64,000 nucleotides of DNA, taken from contig NZ_OZ242344.1 in the NCBI RefSeq assembly GCF_965208485.1, positions 1,054,001 through 1,118,000 of the forward strand, written 5' to 3'. The position numbers and the translations under genes are program-made. Below, one piece after another: positions 26,806 to 35,310 of this stretch. Below the pieces are notes generated by a model. The model saw nothing but the letters and a program-made list of their open reading frames with translations. It did not search any database and was not told the DNA's origin. Each line of letters opens with the position of its first letter. Positions within the stretch are counted from its first letter, which is position 1. The DNA comes from Poriferisodalis sp965208485 (lineage in GTDB: Bacteria; Actinomycetota; Acidimicrobiia; Acidimicrobiales; Poriferisodalaceae).

Positions 26806-27600
26806 CCCCGGACCGCCGTCGGGCCGCTGCAGTGCGGCTCCAGGACCGGTTCGGGGTGTCGCAGCGCCGGGCGTGCGCGGTGGCGGGTCAGCATCGCTCG
26901 GCCCAGCGGCGTCCTCCAGCAGTTCGGGCGGACGCGGACGTCGCCTATGGGGAGTGGCTGTGCCGCTTCGCGCGGTCCCATCCTCGCTGGGGATGGCGCA
27001 AAGCCCACGACATCGCCGCCAGAGAGGGCTTGGCCGTCAACCCCCAGCGCACCCTGCGGCTGTGGCGCGCCCACCGACTGCAGCGTCCTGGCCCCCAGCG
27101 GCGCAAGCGGCAGCGGCTCGGCGACGGTGCCGCGGCGAAGCCGCGCGCCGAGCATCCCAACCATGTATGGGCGCTGGACTTCCAGTTCGACGAGACCGCC
27201 GCCCGGCGCCGCCTCAAGCTGCTCAACGTCATCGACGAGTTCACCCGCGAGGCCCTGGCCATCTGGGTCGATCACAGCATCGACGCCGACAGGGTCGTCG
27301 GAGTCGTCGACCAGATCGCCGCCACACGGGGAGCGCCCAAGCGGCTGCGCATGGACAACGGCCCCGAGCTCACCGCCGACGCACTACGCGACTGGTGTCG
27401 AGCCTCCCGCACCCACACCGCCTACATCGAGTCCGGAGCTCCATGGGAGAACGGCTGGATCGAGTCCTTACCCGGCCGGCTCCGCGACGAATGCCTCAAC
27501 ATCGAGGACTTCGCCAATCTCCTCGAAGCCCGAGTCGTCATCGAGGACCGACGACACGACTACAACCACTACCGGCCCCACCGATCACTCCGCGGACTCA
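26799..27600 (+). CDS. IS3-family transposase OrfB (no internal stop)
   Basis: An integrase-type DDE catalytic core with WALDFQFDE (first D), RMDNGPEL (second D) and WENGWIESLPGRLRDE (E). The HYRPHRSLRGLTP end is typical of OrfB. No stop occurs before the right IS end, so the open frame continues across an IS1380 fragment and into the channel gene to 28718, giving a possible 639-residue fusion. Whether OrfB is made this long is unknown. Confidence 0.8.
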
Positions 27601-27610
27601 CACCCGCCGG

Positions 27611-27950
27611 CGTCGAGTCGATGCCGACCACCAGAGCGCTGCTGCGGTCCCCGCCCGCCCACACCCGCTCGCGCACCCGCCCAGCCGCGCCCAGCAGCAC
27701 CGCCGGACCGCCCGCGCCCAGCCCGGCGATCACCCGCCACAGCGTCGAGTCCGACGCCGCGCCGCCGAACAGCTCCCGCTGCGCTCTCAGCCCTTCGATA
27801 TCGCTGCACGCCTCACCGCCCCCTGCCGCCGTCAACAACGCACGAACCAGCACCACGCCGCGGTCACGGACCGGGGCGCGCTCACCCGTCGGGAGCACCG
27901 CCGCCGACAGCGCCACAGCAGCCACCAGCAGTCGTCCAAGCGTGGGACGG
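27611..27950 (-). pseudogene. IS1380-family transposase, N-terminal fragment
   Basis: On the minus strand the reading LTAAGGGEACSDIEGLRAQR, then ELFGGAASDSTLWRVI and LVVGIDST matches the N-terminal third of IS1380 transposases up to the first catalytic aspartate. It ends at the IS3 right tip. It has no relation in sequence to the intact IS1380 at 47487 beyond family level. It indicates that the IS3 element jumped into an older IS1380. Confidence 0.65.
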
Positions 27951-27995
27951 AGTTGCCAGACTCGCACCCCACGGCGGCAGCGAGAGGAGCGATGC

Positions 27996-28718
27996 GTGCG
28001 GGAGATCTTCGATTTGGACACCCGGCGCGGCCGTCGGGTCAACGTGTTCATCAGTGTCGTCATCGTGCTCTCGATGGCCACCCTGGTGGCCGACACGCAC
28101 TACACCGCAGCTGACGGTGGCCTGCCGGGATGGCTGTGGACACTGGAACTCGTCATCTGGGTGCTGTTCGCCGTCGAGTACGTGTTGCGCATCGCCCTCG
28201 CACCGTCTGCGTGGCGTTACGTCTTCTCCTTCTACGGCATCGTGGACTTGCTAGCGGTGCTCGGCGGCTTCGCGAACGTCCCGGCCGGCACCTCTCTGCG
28301 CTTGCTGCGACTGCTGCGAGTGTTCCGCGTCGTGAAGCTGGTGCGAGGCAGCGCCGCACTCGACCGCTTTCGTGCAGCCTTCCGGGACATCGCCGACGAG
28401 CTGCTGGTGTATGTGTCGGCCTCGGGGATTCTGATGTTCATCGCATCGGTGGGCATCTACGAGCTCGAGCACGATCAGCCCGACACGCTGTACGTCAGCA
28501 TCTTCGACAGCTTCTACTGGGCAGTGCTGTCGCTGACCGCCGGCGCCGAGGGCTATCAGCCGCTCAGCTTCGGCGGCAAGCTGCTCAGCATCTTCATCGT
28601 GCTGATCGGCCTCGGCGTGGTCGCCGTGCCATCAGGTCTGCTGGCCTCAGCGCTGTACAAGCACGACTCGCAGGAAGCATCACAGCCGGGACTCTCCGAG
28701 TCGGTGGGCAACGCCTGA
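27996..28718 (+). CDS. voltage-gated ion channel family protein with noncanonical pore
   Basis: 240 residues from GTG 27996, with AGGAG upstream; the frame is open far upstream through the IS OrfB. Six transmembrane segments are visible. S4 is LLRLLRVFRVVKLVRG (about 105-120) with regularly spaced arginines. The pore region reads FYWAVLSLTAGAEGYQP followed by an S6 with GLGVVAVPSGLLAS. Bacterial Kv channels carry TVGYGD here; this has TAGAEG. Ion selectivity is therefore uncertain. The channel probably had its own promoter, now lost or supplied by IS DNA. Confidence 0.75.
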   Translation: MREIFDLDTRRGRRVNVFISVVIVLSMATLVADTHYTAADGGLPGWLWTLELVIWVLFAVEYVLRIALAPSAWRYVFSFYGIVDLLAVLGGFANVPAGTSLRLLRLLRVFRVVKLVRGSAALDRFRAAFRDIADELLVYVSASGILMFIASVGIYELEHDQPDTLYVSIFDSFYWAVLSLTAGAEGYQPLSFGGKLLSIFIVLIGLGVVAVPSGLLASALYKHDSQEASQPGLSESVGNA

Positions 28719-28852
28719 GCCCCTAAATCGGCAGCCACCCTTCGCCAGCCGCGGCAGCCACCGGCTTTGCTGGCGCACGGCGGCAATGTCAGACTCAGCC
28801 AGCCAACACAATCAACTTTGCTCAATCAGCGTTGAAGCAGGCGAGGTCAGCC

Positions 28853-30013
28853 ATGTCACTTCAGCAACGGATCGTCGCCATCGACTGTGAGACAACCGGC
28901 TTCGGCAGACACGACCGAATCGTTGAGTTCGCAGCTGTCGAAGTCGACATCGACACCGGGCAGGTGGTGGACGAGATCGACACCCTCGTCAATCCTGAAC
29001 GTGATGTGGGCCCGGTCAATGTGCACGGCGTCACCGCATCGATGGTCTCCGCGGCCCCGACCTTCGAGGAAGTGGCAGGAGCGCTCGGCCGGCGTCTGCA
29101 GGGGACCGTTCTGGCGGCGCACAATCTGGCGTTCGACGCCCGGTTGCTTGGTCAAGAGTTCCAGCGCCTCGGAACCGCATTTGATCCCGGAGCGGGATAT
29201 TGCACCTTGCGCGCCACGTCGCAGAAGCTCGGACTGGCTTGCGAGAGCTTCGGCATTGCCCATGCCGACCAGCATCGTGCGCTCTCGGACGCGCGAGCTA
29301 CTGCACAGCTCGCGTCGCTGCTGCTCGACGATGATGCGCTGCCGAGCAACAGTGCCGAGGCATGCCGCATCGGCTACATCGAACAAGGCTCTCGACCGAG
29401 AACGCTCCGACGCCCGAGCGGCGCCGCAAGCACCAACGACATGGTTCGGACCGTGTCGCGTGCCCACTACCCCTTCTCCGACGAGGCGCTCTTGAGCTAT
29501 CTCGACCTGCTCGACTGGGTACTCGACGACCACATCGTCACCGACACCGAACGACGCGAACTGCTGGAGACAGCGCAAGATCTCGGCATCAACCAGCGGC
29601 AAATCGACCAAGCGCATCGTGCCTACTTCGACTCCATCGTTGCCGCGGCACAACGCGACCACATCATCACCCGTGAAGAGCATGAACTCATGGAGCGCAT
29701 CGCGCTAGCGCTCGACATCACCGATGCGACGATCCCAGAGGTGACCGAGACTCAGCCTTCCGTCGCCTTGGCGGAAGGCACCCGCGTCTGCTTCACCGGC
29801 ACAGCGACCATCGGGGGCGAAGCCGTCGGACGAGACGTGCTGGAGCGCTTGGCAGCGCTGGCCGGACTTGTCCCAGTCAGCTCGGTCACCAAGAAGAACT
29901 GCGACCTGCTGGTTGCAGCCGACGCATCAAGCAGCTCAGGCAAGGCTCGCAAGGCCCGCGACTACGGCATCCCAGTGCTGTCCGTCGCAGAATTCGTCGA
30001 ACAACTCGGGTGA
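28853..30013 (+). CDS. DnaQ-like exonuclease with TerB-like middle and C-terminal BRCT
   Basis: 386 residues from ATG 28853, preceded by GAGG. The DEDDh 3'-5' exonuclease domain (1-170) has VAIDCETTGF, LAAHNLAFDARL and HADQHRALSDARA. A helical, TerB-like acidic segment (about 205-285) follows, and then a BRCT domain (about 305-386; GTRVCFTGTATIGGE to VAEFVEQLG). This layout recalls DNA polymerase III epsilon-like repair exonucleases. A DNA repair or damage-response role is inferred. It converges on the phosphorothioation operon, 53 bases away. Confidence 0.8.
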   Translation: MSLQQRIVAIDCETTGFGRHDRIVEFAAVEVDIDTGQVVDEIDTLVNPERDVGPVNVHGVTASMVSAAPTFEEVAGALGRRLQGTVLAAHNLAFDARLLGQEFQRLGTAFDPGAGYCTLRATSQKLGLACESFGIAHADQHRALSDARATAQLASLLLDDDALPSNSAEACRIGYIEQGSRPRTLRRPSGAASTNDMVRTVSRAHYPFSDEALLSYLDLLDWVLDDHIVTDTERRELLETAQDLGINQRQIDQAHRAYFDSIVAAAQRDHIITREEHELMERIALALDITDATIPEVTETQPSVALAEGTRVCFTGTATIGGEAVGRDVLERLAALAGLVPVSSVTKKNCDLLVAADASSSSGKARKARDYGIPVLSVAEFVEQLG

Positions 30014-30066
30014 ACAGCGGGCTGAGTCGGCAGTCGAGTTCGGACGCCCGACAGTGCAGCGCTGCC

Positions 30067-30996
30067 TTAGATGGATCTGGTTCTGACGAGGCGAATCGAG
30101 TCTTGCTTCGTCTCAAAATGATCGGCCATGAAGTGGTTGAACCAGCGACGAAGCACCTCTAGGACTTCGGCGGGGGCCTCGCTCGCGTAGGCAGATCCCA
30201 AGGTCTCTAATGTCGCACCGACCTCGGACTCGTCAATTGCACCGTTCTCGTCGATGAGGCGCAAGACCTCGGCCACGAGAGGGTTTTGGCCGATTGCTGC
30301 GCGCACCCACGAGTTGAAGTGCGGTTCCGGCAATGCGGGGGGCAAGCCCATGTGCAGCAATTCTGCTTCCATGCCCGGCAAACCCGCACGACCAACCGCA
30401 TCAGGCTCCCCCCGATACACGGCGTACAAATCCTCAGGGTTCTTTGAGCGCGGAATCCAGTTTCCCGACATCAACCCCGCGGCGAGATCCTCCGTCGCGA
30501 CCTCCGCGTCTGGCAGCGGTTGCACGACATCGGCCAGATCGGCGACGAGGCGCTTCATGGCGTCTCGGTGTTCCGGGGTTGCTCGGATTGCCAGCCGAAA
30601 CAGTTCCTCCTCGAAGGCCGCTATCTCGAAATCATCGCGGCTGGCCACAGTTAGGAGCTCAAGATTTGCAGGATCACGCCACCCGAGGGCAGTTTCAGTG
30701 ACATTCGCCGAGCCAACGAGGCAATTGCGATCTGCCGCAAAAACCTTGGCGTGTAGGTCGTAACGCAGATAGAGCGCAATATTGCGCGCGGCGGCGACGT
30801 CAAACACGTCGAGATCGCTCGCGCCGGCAAGGAGGTCGAGGGGTCGCCATCGCGTAACGATGGAGACCTCGACGTCCTCGGGAATAGCTTCGAGCACGGC
30901 CTGCAACGCACTAGACCGGATGAAGGGCGCGACGATCAAGCATGTCTCCTCGGCCGATCCCAAAAGGGCGGTAACTGCCTCGCCGGGTCGCGTCAT
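30067..30996 (-). CDS. PLD-family nuclease of the phosphorothioation operon
   Basis: 309 residues; last gene of the operon. ATG 30996 overlaps the stop of the GHKL gene (ATGA). The single HKD motif is visible as LHAKVFAADRNCLVGSAN (HxKx4D and GSxN). One HKD per chain means it should act as a dimer, like NucT/BfiI-type nucleases. The C-terminal 130 residues are helical with no recognised domain. Coupled translation with the GHKL and helicase genes suggests it is the DNA-cutting effector of the restriction half. This is inferred. Confidence 0.78.
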   Translation of the reverse strand: MTRPGEAVTALLGSAEETCLIVAPFIRSSALQAVLEAIPEDVEVSIVTRWRPLDLLAGASDLDVFDVAAARNIALYLRYDLHAKVFAADRNCLVGSANVTETALGWRDPANLELLTVASRDDFEIAAFEEELFRLAIRATPEHRDAMKRLVADLADVVQPLPDAEVATEDLAAGLMSGNWIPRSKNPEDLYAVYRGEPDAVGRAGLPGMEAELLHMGLPPALPEPHFNSWVRAAIGQNPLVAEVLRLIDENGAIDESEVGATLETLGSAYASEAPAEVLEVLRRWFNHFMADHFETKQDSIRLVRTRSI

Positions 30997-32876
30997 TCGA
31001 TCGTTCGAAGGAAGTCCCGCGCTTCTCGACCCCAGTCCATACGCAGATCCTCGAGTGTCATTTTCAGATCGGGTGGCGTCTTGTCCTCGTAGCGGGCCCA
31101 AGCAATCATGATCATGCGCAGCGTGAAGCTGGCCTTCTCGAGGCGGTCGACAAGTTCTTGAAGGGACTGGCCGCTGGTCTCATCGTCAAGCACCTCGATG
31201 AGATGTGCGTACACGGGGTGTTTGTCGTTGACCCAGACCTCAATCACGTCGTTGACGGATTCAACATCGAAGAATGCGTGATCGTGACCAAGCGTTGCAC
31301 CCTTCATGAGGATGCGCCGGCCACTGTGGACCGTCTCTTCGGCCCATTGCTTGGCGATCTGAGGATCCACGCGGACCTGCTGTGCCGATTCCGCTATGTC
31401 GGCGATCTTTTCCTCGTCGCTCGTCTTCGGCGCGACGTCAGTCGAGCCCTTCACACCCTGCTCGCTCTGATCCTTGATGACGTTGGTCGCGATGTCTTCG
31501 ACGGATTCGCCGGTTGTCGGGTGTCGGGACCCACCGCTTGGACCCGTGCCCTTCATGATCGCCTTGCGTTCTTTGCGCATTTGGCTGATCTGATCGTCGA
31601 TCCAATCCCAGATCTCAAGCAGATGACCGCGCGGATCTGATGTCTCGATCAGGCGCTCCCGAAACATGGAAAGCGTCTCGCCAGGGTCGGCGACTTCCTC
31701 CCACTCGAAACCCGCGCCGGACACGAAGGCGTGAGCATGTTGCTTGTTGTTGACTACGCCGAAAATGTCGTCGAGAAGTGGATCGAACTCGACCTCAACA
31801 CTCCACCACCGTTCCTCGGGCTCATAGCTGTTCACCCATGACTGGCTGAGCTCAAGTTCACGTCCAGCCCGGACGATCGACACACCCTTGTTGCGGTCAG
31901 CGTGCTTGCCCCACGGCGCGTCGCCAGCCTTGGGGTATGACTTCGGCCAGGCAACGTCAGATTTCTTCTCGTTGATCGCATCGGGCCTTGCCAAGGCACA
32001 TCGCACCTGCACTTCGCCTCCAACGAGTTCGCCGTCGGAGTCGCGCACCTCGATAGTCCAGTTGCGTTCATTGAATAGCTGGAACATCGGCCTGTCGGAA
32101 AACGGTGGAGGCGTTGATGATCCGGCCATCAAGTACAGCGGGTCGTTCGGCGGGCACAGACGTGGCTCCCCAACGAGTTCAAGTTCGTCGCTTTTCTCTC
32201 GCGCAAGCTTCAGTGAGATCTCGATCGACCGCATCGATCCGCTCAAGAACTTCCGGTACACGCGACCGCAGAGTTCGGCGGTGCGCTCGAGGGTCTTTTC
32301 GCCGCCTCTCCATCGGACCCGGTCAAGTTGTGACCACACGACCAAAGTGCCCGACGTACCCGACGTCGCCTCCGATACCGCCCGCCAGCGATCAGGTACC
32401 GGGGCCGGAACCGGTTCGGGGATGTCTCCTTGGCCGGCTCGCACAGCGTCAAGGTCGAGGTGGCACCGCATTGCATTGTCAGGACCATTCCTCCATGTCC
32501 AAATGTCAACGCGCCGACATTGTGAGATCGAGGCATTTGGAAGCCCTACGCCAAATCGTCCGATTCCTCTGGTGCGGCGGTCGAGCCGTGTCCCGTCACC
32601 GAACCGAAGGGCGCGACGCAGTGTCACCGGGTCCATCCCGTCGCCGTCATCGACGACCGCTATCTCGTTGACGCGAGCCCGCGAGTACGGCTGGTCGGGA
32701 TCTGGTGGCACCTCGCAGGCGATCAGCTCGACGAGCGCCGCATTGGCCTCAATTGAGTTGTCGATCAATTCCGCTAGCGCATGATCGGTGTCCTTGTAAC
32801 CCGAGTCCCGCAGCGCTTCGATGGTCAGTGCTGGTGAGACCACCGAGAAGTCGAGCTGCTCCGCTACACCGTCCAT
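30993..32876 (-). CDS. GHKL (HATPase) ATPase of the phosphorothioation operon
   Basis: 627 residues from ATG 32876, with GGAGGA just upstream inside the helicase 3' end; the genes overlap by 13 bases. The N-terminal GHKL domain shows the N-box HALAELIDNSIEAN, G1 VVDDGDGMDP and G2 GRFGVGLPNAS. A transducer-like region with the conserved lysine area follows, then a charged helical C-terminus. MORC/Hsp90/MutL-like GHKL clamps close on ATP binding. A role as a DNA-sensing or clamp switch for the neighbouring PLD nuclease is an inference. Confidence 0.8.
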   Translation of the reverse strand: MDGVAEQLDFSVVSPALTIEALRDSGYKDTDHALAELIDNSIEANAALVELIACEVPPDPDQPYSRARVNEIAVVDDGDGMDPVTLRRALRFGDGTRLDRRTRGIGRFGVGLPNASISQCRRVDIWTWRNGPDNAMRCHLDLDAVRAGQGDIPEPVPAPVPDRWRAVSEATSGTSGTLVVWSQLDRVRWRGGEKTLERTAELCGRVYRKFLSGSMRSIEISLKLAREKSDELELVGEPRLCPPNDPLYLMAGSSTPPPFSDRPMFQLFNERNWTIEVRDSDGELVGGEVQVRCALARPDAINEKKSDVAWPKSYPKAGDAPWGKHADRNKGVSIVRAGRELELSQSWVNSYEPEERWWSVEVEFDPLLDDIFGVVNNKQHAHAFVSGAGFEWEEVADPGETLSMFRERLIETSDPRGHLLEIWDWIDDQISQMRKERKAIMKGTGPSGGSRHPTTGESVEDIATNVIKDQSEQGVKGSTDVAPKTSDEEKIADIAESAQQVRVDPQIAKQWAEETVHSGRRILMKGATLGHDHAFFDVESVNDVIEVWVNDKHPVYAHLIEVLDDETSGQSLQELVDRLEKASFTLRMIMIAWARYEDKTPPDLKMTLEDLRMDWGREARDFLRTIE

Positions 32877-34459
32877 ATGTCCTCCCAATTCATGAACGCC
32901 TGGGCTACATCACCGAAGCCGGGCATCGTTGTGTCGACGACTGTGACGACCTCACATGTCTCCGTTCCGCCCGCTTTGGGACCACGAATCACTCGTCCTA
33001 CCATCTGGCTGTAGAGCACGAGCGACCTGGTGGGCCGAGCAATGAGGGCGGCGCTGGCCGAGGGAGCGTCGAAACCAGTGGTCAGCACGCCGTAGTTGAC
33101 GAGGACTCGCTTCCCTCCAGCCCGCTTGAATTTGCTGATCGCACGGGCGCGCTGTCCTGCTTCGGTCGTACCAGTGATCGCGTCTGCGTCGATTCCGAGC
33201 GCTCGTAGAACGCTGGCCAAAAGCGACGCGTTGCGGACCGAAGCTGCGAACACCAATACTCGATCGTGTCTTTCGACCATCTCCAGCAGGCGTTGAACGA
33301 TCCGAAGATTGCGCTGCTCGTCATCGCCGAGTGATTCGCTGACTTCGTCAGAGATGTCGAGCGTGGCTTGCAGGATGCGCAGATCCTCCGCAGCCAAGGC
33401 CAACCCTGGCTCGACATTCAGCAGGTCAAAGCTGACTTGCGCCAAGTAGCCGTCCGCGGTCAGTTTCTCGATCGGATTCGCCCCACCAAACTCCAGCGTG
33501 ACCTTGTTTCGGTCGAACAGTTCAGCCACAACAAGGTCAGCATCAATGTCGGCCCACGTTCGCCCCGGCGTGGCGCTGAGGCCCAGCAGGCCTGTTTTGG
33601 GATTACGGGTGACCAGTGTCTGAACGAGATCGATGTATGTCGCCGCTACGGCCTGATGGGCCTCGTCGAACACAACAAGCGACGTGCGATCCCCAAGGTT
33701 CCAGATTCTCTCGCGTTCGCGCCCATAGAAGTGAAGTCTTGCTAAGCCTGCAATGACAATGCCGTCGGTGATGTCCTCGATGTTGGGGCTGTGGTCGGCC
33801 CAGAATCGGAGGCAAGGAGCGGGCCTGTCCCCGACAGCCGTCCACGTTTCCTGAAACTCTTCGGCCGCTTGCTCGAGCAGTTCACGGCCGGCGGCCAGCC
33901 AGACAACTAGCCCGTCCGACCGCTGGCGTAGGTGTGTTGCGACGATGCTCATCGCCGTCCGGGTCTTCCCGACGCCCGTCGGGAGATGCAGCATCACTCG
34001 GCCCGACTCCCTATAGAGGAACTGCTCGACCCGCGATGCAACTCGCTTCTGATGGGGAAACAGGCTCCGACGTGACTCGACGACGTCTGGTGGCGAAGCA
34101 CCGACCACTGCCGTCTCGGGAGTTGTGGCGATCCCCAAGAATCCGAGAATTGCCCGGCGCTGGGCGGCACTGAGGGGATCGCCCAGTTCGTCTACCCCAC
34201 ATCCGAGGCGTTCAGCAAGTTCCGCCTTCTTGGCTGCGGGCAGAAGACCTAGAACGTCGCCACGCCGTATGGGGTCGTCAATTGCCGTCTCGGCGGAGAA
34301 GAGCCTCGCCAACGTTCGAGGTCTATCCGGCCCCTCAAGCAGACTTGGCTGCAACGTACGCATCAATCGGTACGCACCCGGCGGCAACAGACGACTCGCG
34401 AGGCGATCGTCCACGCTGCTGAGAAGCTCCTCAGGGCGTACGCCCGGTTCGAAATGCAT
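32864..34459 (-). CDS. SF2 DEAD/DEAH helicase of the phosphorothioation operon
   Basis: 531 residues from ATG 34459 (frame open to TTG 34474), two bases after the SspD stop. Helicase motifs in order: Q/I region LFPHQKRVASR, Walker A LPTGVGKTRTA, DEAHQA, SATPGR, and motif VI QMVGRVIRG. It has a 150-residue N-terminal extension without a known domain. Position between SspD and the GHKL gene suggests a translocase or loader for the restriction half. Confidence 0.85.
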   Translation of the reverse strand: MHFEPGVRPEELLSSVDDRLASRLLPPGAYRLMRTLQPSLLEGPDRPRTLARLFSAETAIDDPIRRGDVLGLLPAAKKAELAERLGCGVDELGDPLSAAQRRAILGFLGIATTPETAVVGASPPDVVESRRSLFPHQKRVASRVEQFLYRESGRVMLHLPTGVGKTRTAMSIVATHLRQRSDGLVVWLAAGRELLEQAAEEFQETWTAVGDRPAPCLRFWADHSPNIEDITDGIVIAGLARLHFYGRERERIWNLGDRTSLVVFDEAHQAVAATYIDLVQTLVTRNPKTGLLGLSATPGRTWADIDADLVVAELFDRNKVTLEFGGANPIEKLTADGYLAQVSFDLLNVEPGLALAAEDLRILQATLDISDEVSESLGDDEQRNLRIVQRLLEMVERHDRVLVFAASVRNASLLASVLRALGIDADAITGTTEAGQRARAISKFKRAGGKRVLVNYGVLTTGFDAPSASAALIARPTRSLVLYSQMVGRVIRGPKAGGTETCEVVTVVDTTMPGFGDVAQAFMNWEDIWTV

Positions 34460-34461
34460 GT

Positions 34462-35310
34462 CTACAGGGCACAAACCGTGCAGGCACCTGCGTCGTCATC
34501 TTCGTCGAGAGCACCAGCGAGCACCTGAATGAGCGGAAGGTTGCGCCGGGCAGACTTGGCCCGGGCGAGCGCATCTTGGTGCTTGGCAAGTATGTCGTCT
34601 CGTCGGTCCCGTAACTGCACGAGGGTTTCGCCGCCGCTCCACGTGTACTGGCGACCTGACATCGCACGTTCGCTGAAATCAGCGTCCCCGTCGGCACCGG
34701 CGTCGAGAAGCACCTTCTGCTCGATAGCGATGGCGCGCTCGTATAGCTCCGGGTGGCGCTCAGCGAGGCCGACCCACTCGGCCTTGCGTTGGTAGAAGCA
34801 GAAGTAGCAACCCGAGCGCGTTCGCCACTCGTAGTAGTCGGGCAAACCGATTCCGGCGTCGTCGAGGATCTTCATGACTCCGTCGTGGTCTACGCCGTCC
34901 TCGACGAACGGGAAGCGGCTCTCGATGTTCGGCTTCGTCGAGATGTAGCCCTTGCGGTTGGCTTCGTCGGCACGGATGGCCACATACGAGATTGCAGGCT
35001 CGTCGCCGATCCACGCCTCGATGGGCTTGATCTTCATCACCTTCGTGCACCAACGCATCTGAGGCGACGGCAGAGCGCCACGGAAGACTTCGAACCAGTG
35101 GTCGAACCCTCGCTCAGAGTTGAGGCGGGCGATCGGCTTGCCCAAGATGACCTCGAGCCGGGTGAGGAACTCGTACGTCTCAGGCAGTTCTGCACCGGTG
35201 TCACAGAAGAAGTACTCCATCTCGGGCACGCGATCCCTCAGGTACAGCGCCAGCGCGCTCGAGTCCTTGCCACCTGAGATGCCACAGATGTGACGTGTCT
35301 GATCAGCCAT
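34462..35310 (-). CDS. sspD: SspD/DndC-like PAPS-reductase-fold ATP pyrophosphatase
   Basis: 282 residues from ATG 35310, which overlaps the SspC stop by eight bases. The PP-loop SGGKDSSALAL is at about 11-21. Cysteines in MRWCTKVMK and SGCYFCFYQ are placed as the metal or Fe-S cysteines of DndC-type proteins; a C-terminal CTVC pair is also present. The family adenylates the DNA backbone so that sulfur can replace a non-bridging oxygen. Context with SspA, SspB and SspC makes SspD the best name. Confidence 0.82.
   Translation of the reverse strand: MADQTRHICGISGGKDSSALALYLRDRVPEMEYFFCDTGAELPETYEFLTRLEVILGKPIARLNSERGFDHWFEVFRGALPSPQMRWCTKVMKIKPIEAWIGDEPAISYVAIRADEANRKGYISTKPNIESRFPFVEDGVDHDGVMKILDDAGIGLPDYYEWRTRSGCYFCFYQRKAEWVGLAERHPELYERAIAIEQKVLLDAGADGDADFSERAMSGRQYTWSGGETLVQLRDRRDDILAKHQDALARAKSARRNLPLIQVLAGALDEDDDAGACTVCAL

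Larger units (their letters stand above)
26484..27600 (+). mobile_element. IS3-family insertion sequence
   Basis: The proposed ends are TGAGT...GG..TGAT on the left (from 26484) and its inverted counterpart ending ACTCA at 27600 (11 of 17 positions match), with canonical TG...CA tips. It contains overlapping orfA and orfB. No target-site duplication is visible, because both flanks are rearranged. OrfB has no stop codon inside the element. Confidence 0.6.

Noticed and set aside
30067..35310. BREX or DISARM system
   Set aside because: There is no PglZ, BrxL, PglX, DUF1998 or DrmMI-type methyltransferase. The PLD protein and helicase alone are not enough, and the sspABCD set explains the operon.
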